A model generated the notes under the pieces. The model did no database searches. It had not been told where the DNA came from and worked only from the letters and a program-made list of their open reading frames with translations. Of a stretch of DNA of 64,000 nt, positions 24,607 to 36,825 are shown piece after piece. Where the stretch lies: positions 420,777 to 484,776 of the forward strand of contig AZLU01000002.1 in assembly GCA_002224055.1 (NCBI GenBank), read 5' to 3'. This stretch comes from Pezizomycotina sp. ARF18 (taxonomy: Eukaryota > Ascomycota). Each line of letters begins with the position of its first letter. The stretch's first letter is position 1. The translations under genes and the position numbers were made by a program.

Positions 24607-27600
24607 GTTATACGTAGATATCGGACCGTATTAAGATTGTTTCAAAAGAACGTGTGGATTCTGAAAGGTTGGGGGTTTAATATAAATAAAGATTGCTAAA
24701 CGCTTTGAAAGCAAACAGAGGAACTATAAGTGAGTTCTAGTTAAAAAATGTAAAGGCCAGAGAAGCCGCTCCAATACTCGATGCTGAACAAAAAATTCCG
24801 ACCTCCTCGGGCGATAGTAAGCTATATATCTACACTTTTCGCCTGTAGATCATTACCTTGGGAAACCCATTGTTTCATGGAAAATATTCAATGGTGTAGT
24901 TGGTGTGAATATATCTCCCTGCTAGTAAATGACGATGACTTTCGGTTCAAGGTTCTATAAAACTGGGTTAGCCGAAATCTCAATATCCCAGATCATTTTT
25001 AGTGATTGAAGCTGAAATCACCAAGGACTAATACTAAGCGAGACAGGTGCTTGGCACGTAAAACATAAGGTATAGCTGATATAGAGAACTTTTGACCTAA
25101 GTCATCTAGAAATGTCAGTCAAATTTCCTCTTTCTTATAATAGAATACCATAAATCATAGTTAGCCGAAATCTCAATATCCCACGATCATTTTTAGCGAT
25201 TGAAGCTGAAATCACCAGGGGCCAATACTAGGCGAGAGAGGTGCTTAACACGCATGAACATAACGCATAGCTGACATAGAGAACTTTTTTAGCCTAAGTT
25301 ATTTATAAATGTTAGTTAAAATTCTCTCTTTCTTATAATAGAAAGAATACCATAAATCATGGTTCCTAATATATGATCCACGGCTCCGGGGAGGAACTAG
25401 GCCCATGCTGCCTGTCAAGGGTAATTTAATTAAGCGAGCGACGATCTCTGGTATTTAATGCGTGATTTTTGATCTAGAAGCCTTTTTGTAAGGCAGAGCC
25501 GCTGAGTTCTATCAACGACAATTCCAGAATTATTCAAGAGCTCGCTCAGAAAGTAATTGTTTCAAATTTGAGGCTAATTAATTTTTTATTCTCCGGTATA
25601 AACACTGTTATATAAATTTCCAGCTTATAGACAATGCAAATAATATATCACGTAATTCAAGATAGTATAAAAATATATCTGTTGAGACTCTGACGATAAG
25701 TGGAGGTTCATAGGTGGAACTTTTGTCAAATACACGTAATACTAACTTTTGACTCCAAATTTGCTGGGTCTTGGCTGAGAATTCGCTACTTTTTGGTCAT
25801 GTAATTTTTTGCTCCAATTTCCCTTCCATCCACGATGCGGTGCTGGAAAAAGTCTCAAAATTTGGGAAGTAAAAGGCTCTATTGCAAATTGTACTTCTAA
25901 AGCAGCTGATCATATGCATGATGAGATAGTTCAGTTACCAGAATACACTTTACCCCGAAGCAATAATCTTGGATATAACATTAATCATTAGTAGAGTTCA
26001 CATCTACATATATGCAAAATATTATACAACCTCTTGTAGCTACGGCTAACATTTATATATGATATTTTGTATATGATCTCTTATCTATAGCGGGTTTCCG
26101 TATTTTAGTTTAAGCCTTTCCTTCTCCCCAGAAAATTTTCGCAAGTTGAAGAATAGCTAGTGCTGCAATCTAAGACCTTACGAAATCTACCCAATGGAGA
26201 GCATTTAAAGCCATGGAGCCAGAATATTTGGTAAACATATAGAAGTACTTAGTTCCACACGGGAGCAGTTGAGTGACTGCTGATGCATTACTTAGAAAAG
26301 AAAAGAAACGCCTTTCAATAAGGACTTATTTATTTATAACTGGGAAAGAAAACGGCCTATTCGAAAAAGAAAGGTCCTTGATCTTGCTAAGCGTATCAAC
26401 CTTTATTGATTCAATTAGGCTGTACGGGTTGCACCCTAGCTATTCTATAGAGCTTGTAGGATAATATTCAGGTACCCATGTGAATACGCTATCAAAATCG
26501 CCTATACTAGATCAAATTATGCATCGTTATGTATAATTGGCTTTGGGCACCTAAATCGAGCTCTTGGGTCTCGTGGACCTGGATAGCTTTCAAGTCTATA
26601 CGCCTTCCTACACTTATGTATACCAAGTTTGGCATACTTTAAGCGTCTTCTCGAAATGGAGATCGATTTATTTCCCCTCTGAATTGGCTTGCCTCGGTTA
26701 AATTAAAAATATAAGAATTTGATTATTCGAGCAGGTGTCATCTTAATAACTAAACTTATAAGGAGGGAACAAAGAAAAAAGGAACGTGCATGAATACATG
26801 GGTATAAAAATAGGGCAGCCAATAACCTTCCATTTATACTTTAGGCGAAGCCTCTGCAAAAGCCGCGCGGTCTGAAAGGTCTTGAAAATCCACAAGTCCG
26901 CAAGGCTACGATATGTGCCCAGAGTTTTTGGATTTATGATACTGTATACTCAAAAGGCACAAGGTCTTGCATTTGGCCGCGACGATCAGGCGTTTTACGA
27001 TGCAGTGTCGAAGAGGTCCTCAGAAGGTTTCGTATGGCGTCGAGACTTCCCCAACACCACAATCCACTAAACAGGGCTCCTAAGTATCTCAGACATTTCA
27101 GAGCGATATTCTCTTGGATATTATCATCAACCATTTATTTGACTGGTCCGGAGGCAACTTTAGATTCTGATTTGCATTTCAATTGAGTGGAATTTTCGTA
27201 ATATTCGCTATGCTTCTCGGCGAAACAGGGATAATAGGCGTAAGATACCGCATCGGAGTGAAAATCGTTTAAAGCTATCAGCAATCAGCTATGTGATAAC
27301 GGCCTACGCAACAAGGCTTTGCGGTGCTGGCGTCCCGTGGATGCCCATTTTGGTTTGACCTTGTGTAAATATTTCTGTGAAGGGGTGTTGGGAGTGCTAG
27401 GGGTCCAGACAGAGATAGAGGCAGTGGGCGTTGAATGATGGTATCGGGAATCACAGAGCAAATTGATCAAGCTAGACAGAATGGTATCGTGCAATAAACA
27501 TGAGAAGAAATACCCGTGCATTTCAAAGGACGAGCAAAACGCTGTTAACATATATATATGAAGCAATAGGGTATCAATGTACATAAAGGCGTGTAGGTCG

Positions 27601-27863
27601 AAGAGAAGGCAGTACGTAGTCATGAATGAGCACAATGCGTAAAAGAACAACCCTCTCCTGCTATTCCAAAAAAAAAAAAAAAAAAAAAGACCCACACTAG
27701 AGCCCACAGGCACTACGAAGCCACTTCTTGAGTAACAATGTAGGCACATATAAATAACGGATATTGAATGAGACTTTGCGTTAAGAGTTATCCAGACTTA
27801 ATTATTTTCCAAAACGAAATATATATCGTTATTGGTATCTTGACTAATCTATGCTCCAGGTCA
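24607..27863. other. Intergenic, no gene recognised
   Basis: AT-rich. Contains the 193-bp tandem duplication at 24967-25360 and an A21 run at 27668-27688. A short GC-richer patch at 26930-27134 could be a gene remnant, but no family is recognisable. Confidence 0.5.
24967..25360. repeat. Diverged tandem duplication, about 193 bp unit
   Basis: Copy 1 is 24967-25158 and copy 2 is 25160-25360. Both begin GTTAGCCGAAATCTCAATAT and end ACCATAAATCAT. They differ at scattered positions, mostly transitions, plus a few small indels. No coding capacity is evident and no further copies were noticed in the window. Confidence 0.8.
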
Positions 27864-30800
27864 TTAATGACAGTGTTGTTCATGTCGCTTGCGATCGTGA
27901 TGCCGAACGAAAGATTTTTCGCAATCAGGAAAACTGCAAATATACGGTCGTTCGTTATTATGTGAACGGACATGAGCCCTCAGATTATGCGGACGCGTGA
28001 ATTTAGCATTGCAGTGTTCGAAAGGACATTCCAGGCTGTTTTGCTTTTTCCGAAGTCCATTGCCCCCATCTTCCTTTTGAACGTCGTCATCCTGAAATTC
28101 GAGTTCTTCCTCCGCGGCAGTAATACCATGGTACTCGAAAACATGCTTTTTTAAGTCTTTTGCGGTTGCGCAACCAATGACAGACTGTGGACAGCCCTTG
28201 ACTGAGCACTTGAACGAACGGTCGTGCTTAAAGACGTGTTGTTTGCGCTGGAGTTCTGTGGGGAATCCTATGTGGAAGAATTGACAATTGAGTCTGGGAC
28301 ATTTGAAGTAGTAGCGGCCGTGAAACTTTGCTATAGCTACCCTATCTTCATCGTGACGTTGCCTTAACAACTTCTTTTCGTTTTCGATGGAGGCTTTCGT
28401 GGTTTTGTCCAAATTTTTAACCTTAAGCTTTTCCTCCAACGGTTTATTCCTTTCCTCTAGGGTCTTATAGGATACTATATACTCAAGAACAGCTCGTATG
28501 CGTACATTCGCCTGACAGACCAAAAGTACTTCGTCTTTTGTTGGCTCTTTTCCCTTCACTCCGAGTAGGTTCTTCGAAGATGCTATTGCTTGAGATGCCG
28601 TAGAATAGTACGGGTGGCTTTGTAGCGCCTGCAGCCTTTTCTGCAGTGTTGTGGACACAACAACTGGTTTTGCTGAGTCAGAACTCTGAACTTCCACGAA
28701 CGTGGTCAAGCATTCGTTCAAAGCACTATATTCCTCGGGTCCTGTTCACTATGTTTTGAAATTGCTTCCTCCAAGTGTAGTGCCCAGAAACAGACTGCAT
28801 AGTCTGCAAAAGAGTAGTGGCCCTGAAATAAAGCCGTTTTGATCAGACGTCCAGGTCCCATTTCCGTAGGATCTGAAGGCGCTTTGGGACCCTCTGTAGG
28901 AGCGTCCACGGTGGCTTCTCTAACCTCTTTGGTCCCATCGACCTCAATGACCTCGTCTCCTTGAACTCAAATTCTCTAAGGCTTAGATATGTTAAACATA
29001 AAGTTGCAAGATCGCACTCCACTTTGGAAGGACAGATGTATCCTCGTTTCCTCAGGTAGCTAAACATATGTTAGCAAGAGTCAAAATCGTTTAACAATAA
29101 ATCGTGAGTACGTACCCTTTGACGGTTGAATGCACCAGAGTTACAGACTCATCAGAACCAATTTCTACCAAGGAGGCACAAATATCTTTACAGTCCTCCT
29201 GAAATTTCTGTGACGGGTTAAAGATGCCTTCTACGGCATCGATCGCCATAGCGCCTTGTATCTCGTACCATTTTAAAGGCCTTTAGCGCAAGAAAGCCAA
29301 CCTAGCAACTTCAGAGCATTTTTGCTGCGTGACTGCACCTTGGATGTAGGTCCAAAAAGGCGATCTGTAATCCTCGCATATCTATAACAGAACATTAGGT
29401 AACATGCTATTAAATTGTCTGGATAGTTTGTTTACTCACGCCTCATCCAGCCCGGTCGGGAAACTATCCGGTTCTAATTCCGCTTCTAGATCCTGACGGG
29501 TCATCTGTTCACTCAGATTCCAAGTAACAAGCTTCGCGAATAAGAACATGCCTTAATGAATAATAACAGTAAGCACGACAATAAATTACCCACGATGACG
29601 AAAAGTGAGCTAACCTTGAGCCCGGCGGTCACAACATTTGTAATGTCGTGTTCTCTCTTTTCTAGCTTGCCGAATTTCGCCTCAATCCGCTGATGCCAGT
29701 GCTTGCAGAAAGCCTCGATATCTTTTTTATTATCTTTCGCTGTTATCTTGATTTGCGAAACGGTGAAGAAGTCTTTCTTCGCACAGCCATCGTCTTGGCT
29801 AATGAATAAGCATCTAATGGTTCCGAGCTCACTCGGCGGAAGGTCCTTAATCATAGATTGAAACCAATGGCATATTTCCTTCCGGTCCTCGCGAGAGTAT
29901 TCATCGAGGCCATCAATGATAATATAAGTCTTGGGCCTGCTTTTGAGTGCCAGTTCTAGCAATTCCTTTGCCAAGTTTTCACTCGCGAGAACGACTTCCC
30001 CGCTTCTGTACGCTTTTTCATAGAGATGATGAAGTAAATCATCGTTTTGGACAAGAAGTTGAGAAAGTAAGCCCCTCGCAACGTTCACGAATCCGCTCCT
30101 ATGCTCGTCTGTACTCTTGCAGTAAAAGAAGGCTACAGTTCGACTGGCCATTGGTAGGTTCCGAGCTTCTTGGATAATATGCGACGCGAGCACGGTTTTC
30201 CCTATTCATCGTCAGAGCTGAAGCACTACTTCAATAGGCTAAAAACTCTAACGTACCTGCCCTGGTATTCCATTAAGCCAAAGTAGCGGATCGGTACAAT
30301 GATCTAAACTGAACCATTGTTGGAAGCGATTATCGTGTAGTAACCAATCGCATGTTCCAGGATACCGCCGCTTTAAAGCATCTTCTTGCCTGAACTCCGA
30401 GTCCATTGCGCAGAGCCATTGTTGCACAGAAATATGGCGACGAGCGTGTTCGTCTCTCATCAACTTATCAAATCGCTCTTTCTCTTTCTTGCGTAGAGTC
30501 TGTATTTTCTCGAATTGTTTAATTGTGGCCTGTCCTTGGAGGAGTTCCTTTTGCTGTTGAAGGTTTTTGCTCAGATGCGTAACCTTCCTGTGGATATTGC
30601 GCCATGTAGCATGGAAAAGCTGCTTCCAAGCTGTCGTCGATTATTAGCCTCTATTCCGCCTGTATAACTTTGGATCATAAAACATACTTCCTTGTTTAAA
30701 GTAGCGAACTGCGTCTCTGTGGAACTCCAGGATGTCCTCAAATATCCAACTAATACTGTCTGCATATATTGGTTATCTTTGAAGACCTGTTGATACTGAA

Positions 30801-31331
30801 GTAGAAGTGGGATGTTTTCTCCAATTTGCAAATAGCCTTCCAATAATGAATCGAACGCGTCTGTAAATTTGGACGTCACCTATGGTAGAAAAATCAGCAT
30901 TTCATATTGTAGAAGTCTTATAGGACTGGAAAGGCTATAATATTACCATAAGGAGGTATTTCATAGGGCCCTGATCCCGCGTCATAAACCAATCGATTAG
31001 CGCTAATTCTCGCGGACTAAATTTACAAGAACTAGACCCTTACCCATATAAAAGCCATAATAGGTGAAGCATTGACAAAGGTATCTAGAACTTTGCCGTA
31101 ATCCTCCATGACGTCCAGGAAAGGTCTAATTCTCTTGAGATGAACCATTTTTCTAGTGTTCCGTTGCTCTTGTTGAATGCGCCCAATAGTTCGCCATAAA
31201 TCGCCGAGAGAGGTCACTTCAAGCTCCCGAAGCTCCGTTGTACTCAAACCAGCATCTCTTTTGAAAGAATCTACAGCAGATTCAAAGGCGGATCTATCGA
31301 TAGGCGCGTATACAGGCGCGACCTGAGCCAT
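27864..31331 (-). CDS. NLR-like protein: DUF7708-like, NACHT, C-terminal C2H2 fingers
   Basis: A STAND-type NTPase, probably in heterokaryon-incompatibility or immune-like signalling. Exon 1 (31331-31044) starts [14 protein letters not shown] and holds an N-terminal domain I recognise as DUF7708-like ([20 protein letters not shown], then [10 protein letters not shown]). A small exon gives GPMKYLLM; next come [19 protein letters not shown] and a Gln/Lys-rich helix. The NACHT follows: [10 protein letters not shown], an intron inside the P-loop, [13 protein letters not shown], and Walker [16 protein letters not shown] (about 29920). After several introns a linker ([20 protein letters not shown]) precedes four C2H2 fingers (28330-27870), including [20 protein letters not shown] and [12 protein letters not shown]; stop at 27864. 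There are no WD or ankyrin repeats; fingers take their place. Single-base frame changes occur, one in the A-run of the P-loop. Confidence 0.8.
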
Positions 31332-31888
31332 TGTGTAGAAGAAGGAAATTTCCCTGGACGCGAGCGACTCCAACAATACTGTTCCGAGAAAGAGAGGTAC
31401 AAATCAAGATCCCGCGCCGTTTACTGCAAATGAAACCTTGTTCTTACATATACGGCGTAAAGCCTCGACGGTTCGAAGGATACGAACATTTGGAAAGGTT
31501 GAAGAATTGATTTCACTTATAAAGCCTGTCAAGCAAGATGAATATTTTAATCTCTCATAATACAACGAGGCTGCGAACAACCGATGAGCTGTCGTGAAAT
31601 TCAGTGCCAAGAAATTTATCCGCCCTCGACTCCGCCTCGCCAGATGGACTTGCTGGTTTCTGCACGGAGCTGCACTTCGCCGCATCCACAAATGCCGCGA
31701 AAATCGCGCGAGAGAAGGCTGAAGCCTATCGCAATTGAGATTTCTCGCGGACGGGGACTCGGTTTACCAATCGATTGATTTTCCTATGAAACACGCGGGT
31801 ATATTTAAATAGACTAGACTAGCCCTTTTGAAAATGTGAAAATGTTTCTCAGTATCGATCGGTGCCTTTTTTTCACCATTTGTTCAAA
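31332..31888. promoter_or_regulatory. Shared divergent promoter region of the NLR and SNF2 genes
   Basis: 557 bases separate the two start codons, which face away from each other. Weak open frames on both strands match nothing. A pyrimidine run (CTTTTTTTCACC, about 31866) lies just before the SNF2 ATG. No specific operator or TATA box is claimed. Confidence 0.4.
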
Positions 31889-34800
31889 ATGTTTGACCTT
31901 GATTTGCTCTCCAGCGTTGCGACGGCGCAAAAGCGGCCGGGAAGTCCAGTCGAGAATTTTGACGAGTTATATCCTTCTAAGCGATGGCGTTCAGATGAAG
32001 AATTCGCGCCTCTAACTTCCAGGAGATAAATACCGTACCGAGTATCTAGAGCCTACATTCAATGGAGCTTCAAACGATTTCTGGAACGTGTTGATGGGAG
32101 AATCACGGTTCGACAATGTTTTTCCAGTTCCCGTTGACCCTCAACTATTCTTCGACGGCTTAGCCGATCAGGACCAACAAATAGGCTATGTGGAGCCTTA
32201 TACAGGATATCAGAGCATTGAGAGCCTTAGCCCTATTATGGATGTCGAGGTAGACAACGCCTGCACTGATATGAACATTGCGAATATAGACGCGGATTCG
32301 CCATATACCAGTCAGGAGTCAGTATATGCTAGTCAAGATTCAGCTTATGTCAGTCAGGAGCCAGTATGCGCCAGTCAGGATTCAGCTTATGTCAGTCAGG
32401 AGTCAGTATGCGCCAGCCAGGAATCCACTTATAGTAGTCAGGAAGAGGCAGTTGAATGCTTCGGAATGGTAACAGGCACCTTACTCGAGATTTCAATATC
32501 GTTTCATCAAGCTAACCCTATCACAATAAAAGATCTGTGATATCCAAGTCCGGGCGAGCAACAATCCTATAATCCGGATAGCCGCCCATGAATTATTGAA
32601 AATATCAACGGCAAACGACTTGTGCGATTAGACCTCTCCTTCGATAATGAAAACGGAATAGTACTCTTCGAAAACTCGAGAGAAATCGGAACCCTCAGCA
32701 AGAGAATAGCCCGGGAACTCGAATATTTACAAAAGAACGAATCCGTGCGATACGAGGGCTTCATACAAGTAGTGGACGGCAATGCCATTACCGGCTCGTC
32801 TATCGTGTTTGAAGTTCCGCGAGAAGCTATCATCGATATAAATGTTTATGGATGTCCACGTCTCTCCGACGTTGTCGCTTCAAAGCTCTCCAAGGCAGAC
32901 CTTTTTCTCCAAGACCCGCATTGGAACCAAGAAAATTTCCCGTACAATAATCCACAGCTTCTCAGCATTCCGGACATGTACAGATATGAGGAGGAAGACG
33001 CGCTACTCGATGTTACAACAATGCAACAAGACATCGAGATGCGATAACTTCTCCGTTGGATGCCGAAAATCCGAAAGCTACGAATTGGGCTTCGATGCAA
33101 TCCTAGACAAGCTGGCGCAACAGGACGACTTAGTTCAAATGGTTGCGGACGAGAGGATCAGAACACCTCTTCTAAGGTAGCGAACCTGCTTTCCCTATGA
33201 ATGACTGCTTTGAAGCTGACACATTGCAGCCACCAAAAGGAAGGACTCGACTTCATCTTGAAAAGGGAATATAATTCTTCCTCTCTCGAAGGACTATGGA
33301 AGTCGGAGGATCCTGAGAACCCAGATGCTCTGTAAGCCCAATTGTGAAACCGCACTTCGAACCTTACCGGTTGATAAATTAATATGACCGCCTCACTAAC
33401 TTCCCCGAAAAAGCTATCGGCACGTTATCACCGGCGCCCAAAGCACTTCCCCAAAGTGTACGATCGGGGGAATCGTTGCAGACGAGATGGGCCTCGGGAA
33501 GTCTCTCACAATGTTATCCGCAATTGTTGGTTCGTTGAATCATGGCTTCAAGTACGCGTGTGAGATGAGTAGCTTCGTGGACAGTACCGGAAAAGTCACG
33601 GTCGCCGCGAAATCGACCCTCTTAATTGTGCCATCCGAACGTAAGATCCTTATACCACAACAGAGGCCACATAGAGAAACTTGCTAATTACTTTGGTCAT
33701 AGTCATGATGGATAACTGGACCGATGAGATTGACAAGTTGAGTGTAAATATCAGCCAAGCGGAGAAAATTTCGTTTCTAATAATAACAATGTAGGCATAT
33801 CAACCCGGTAGTTTGAAGGCTTACAATACCACGGTAACGGAAGAAAGATTTCTTATCCGGAACTTCTCGAGAACGATATCATCATCACGACGTATGCTAC
33901 TCTCGCAGCTGAGTTTAGTCGCAAGTATAGCTTACTTCACCAGATCACTTGGTACAGAGTTGTCCTTGACGAAGGTAATGCCTGCTCTATTTCCAATTAA
34001 GGTGGAAAATTACGGCTAACATTGTCTAAGCCCATGTTATACGCAACCCCGCAACCAAACAATTCATAGCCGTTGTTTCCCTCACCGCTCGAAGCAGATG
34101 GTGTCTGACGGGAACACCAATCCAGAATACACTCGAAGACCTGGGCTCTTTGGTCAGATTCTTAAGAGAACCTCTCTTGGACGATGCAGCGCAATTCCGA
34201 AGACACATTATTGGTAATATTGACTCAAACGTAGCGACCTCATGGAAAGATTTTGAAAGTCTTCGGATTCTTCTGAGCTCAATATGCCTAAGGAGAAATA
34301 AAACGGTTCTCTCGCTCTCAGAGTCAACAGAGCATATCCATGAGTTGGAGTTTACACCATCCGAGAGGGAAGAATACGACCGCCTCGAGCTAACGTGTAG
34401 GCAAGCAATAGAAATGGCTGTGAGCGGGCACAAAACTAAGGAGGCCACCAAACTGTACTGGAAGCTATCCTTCGATTACGTTTGTTTTGCAATAACGGGG
34501 CGTTCACTGCGGCCTCCCAGGGAGGTGATAACCTCTTACTCGATGCTGAGGAGCTTGGCAGTTTGCTGCAACAACAAGATGCTGCAATATGTCACTACTG
34601 TTCTTGCGACATCACCTCTTTTAGCGGTTTCGGTACCCAAGGCTCTGGAACGGTTACTCAATGCCGGCGTGCAGTTTGCAGCGCTAGCGAGTGCATGCAA
34701 AGGTACAATAACGAAACCAGCGCTGGATCCGCTTGTCCATTCTGTGGCAAAAACACGAGCTGTCAAAAGCAGTCGCCATAAATGAGCTGAGCGGAGCACC

Positions 34801-35630
34801 GACTCAGTATCCATCCAAAATTATCGCTCTAGGCAATGACATCGACATGCATAAGCATCAAAGCAAAAGGTCTGAGCTTTAAAACTGACTGTCTCTATTT
34901 CTTCGAAACTAACTTTCTACATTTTAGCATTGTTTTCTCCTTCTGGAAAAAATCTTTGGATATAGTCGGCCGTTTATTCGAAGCGAAGCGCATAAACTAC
35001 GTTCGCGTTGATGGCACTCTGACGCTGGTGGAAAGGAAAAAATCCCTTGCCAAATTTCAGACAGATCCAAGCGTTTCTGTGCTCCTGATGACCTTGGGCA
35101 CGGGAGCTGTTGGTACGTACGAGTGTATCAGCTGAAACTCATAACTATAAATGTACTGACTTGTATAGCCTAAACAATCTCTCCATAGCTAGCCGCATAC
35201 ACATCCTCGAACCTCAATGGAATCCCGCAGTGGAAAGTCAGGCGATTGGCGAGTTGTGAGACTCGGGCAGAATAAGGCAGTGCAGATCGTCCGCTATATG
35301 ATGAAGCCCACGGTGGAAATGGTAAAATAAAATCCTAATCATTTGGTGTCCGTGACGTTATTGCTAACATGCCGCATCAAATAGAACGTTCATAATCGAC
35401 AGCTTCGGAAGCTACAACTTTCTAAGGGTGGTTTCGGCAGCGTAAAATCTCGACAGACAAAGAAGAAAGCCAAAAGGACCAAAGGATCGAGTTATACAAG
35501 GTAAGCTCATGAGATATCTCTTTATTCAATAACATATGCTCACCTTGATATTTAGGACTTAATAAACACTACCGATCAAGTCAATGATGGGGTTGGGAAT
35601 CAGGACCCAATTGTTTCGTTATACACATAG
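31889..35630 (+). CDS. SNF2-family DNA-dependent ATPase/helicase, Rad5/HLTF-like layout
   Basis: Nuclear ATP-dependent chromatin or repair factor. ATG 31889 begins MFDLDLLSSVATAQKRPGSP with a basic cluster (KRWR). A repeat-rich N-terminus carries seven SQ motifs. Motif I is ADEMGLGKS (33479) in HVITGAQ...GGIVADEMGLGKS; motif Ia LLIVPSE; motif III LTGTPIQNTLEDLGSLVRFL (34110). A Cys-rich, RING-like insert follows (ICHYCSCDI, later CPFCGKN at about 34740). The C-terminal helicase lobe has INYVRVDGTL, VLLMTLGTGAVG and, after an intron, ASRIHILEPQWNPAVESQAI with motif VI VVRLGQNK. The tail is basic (KSRQTKKKAKRTKG) and the stop is at 35630. At least six introns are likely. Several single-base frame changes occur. 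A RING between the helicase lobes places it near Rad5/HLTF-type proteins, but the exact subfamily is uncertain. Confidence 0.85.
32310..32445 (+). repeat. Heptad SQ repeat coding region
   Basis: Codes for seven consecutive SQ dipeptides spaced exactly seven residues apart (TSQES, ASQDS, VSQEP, ASQDS, VSQES, ASQES, SSQEE). At the DNA level a 42-base double unit is repeated nearly exactly, which suggests recent expansion. Confidence 0.85.
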
Positions 35631-36825
35631 CATGACTGATAGTTTCAAAGAGGCATGTTTAGGAGGCTATTGAGTGCTCTGGCACAGTAATTCTCTAGCA
35701 ATGGGATTACGGCGTATATTTACACTATCGTAAATCTAAAGCTTGTGACGAGTTGGCACTCAATCTTTGGTAGCGTTTATTGGAAAGGTATATATAATTG
35801 AGGCGTTGGTCGATTACCAGTTCGGTGGTTCAACCACTGGTATTCTAGTTAAAAGTATAAGCACTGTTAATCTTCCCAATCTCATAGAAATGCGCAGGAG
35901 GTGGAGAAGAAAAATGTAAATATAATTCAAGAAGTTTCACATGAAATAGAATTACTGTAGGAACACCATTACCATACATCATGTATATGCCTTATTGTAC
36001 ATAAATAGGGGAGCTTTCCTCCCATCATCTCCATAAATAAACTCAAGGATCGATCCCTCTTCACGGTGCTCTGACAATTGCCATAATAGTAGAGAGGTTG
36101 GGCACGAAACAAACAGGTGAAGATAAGTCCTGAAGTAGCCACGGCATTAAGGCAGGGCGTTGAAAAAAACGAATTTACGATCTCATAAATGGAGCGATCC
36201 ATGCATGTACCTTATTATTCTCTCGTGTACACTTCCTGGCGGATAGAATCCAGTTTTTGTTTTTGAACTACTAGATATAATGAAGTCAGAGCTGCAAGAT
36301 TGGGCTGTTTCCTGGTGAATTCCTATCTCAAAAGGTGTGGAAAGCAACTCCTAGGAAAGCACAAATTTGGGGAAGTCTGCTTAAGCTCCAAATTCTCAAG
36401 ACTTTCTTAGCACCGCAAGAGGTGTCTCATAGAGTCTAGACCTCCTAATCAAAATGAACAAATCACAGGTAACACTGAGATTATAATATTGAATTACGGC
36501 ATGATGTTAGGGAAGTATATATGTAATTCTGAAAAGTATCAGCTTGATTTAATACACATGCTTATCGAACGCTCCGACCTATTCTTAATACAGGAAGCGT
36601 ATATATTCAAATGCCGTACGAAAACAAAACCAACAGGACCGCTCACTGGCCGCGCTGTTATCTAGAAAGAATGCTCAAATTACAAGTTATATGAAAATAC
36701 AAACCCCTCAAAACGATTCTCAATTCAAACCAACTTCCGCCCAAGAATCGCCCATGAAGAACAAAATCAAATTTTAAAACTTAATCTAAATATATTAATG
36801 CATCAAACCGTCCCAAAAGCCGCAA
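35631..36825. other. Intergenic, no gene recognised
   Basis: Lies between the 3' ends of the SNF2 (+) and nuclease (-) genes. AT-rich, with only short open frames that show no family signature. No repeats or RNA gene were recognised. Confidence 0.5.
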
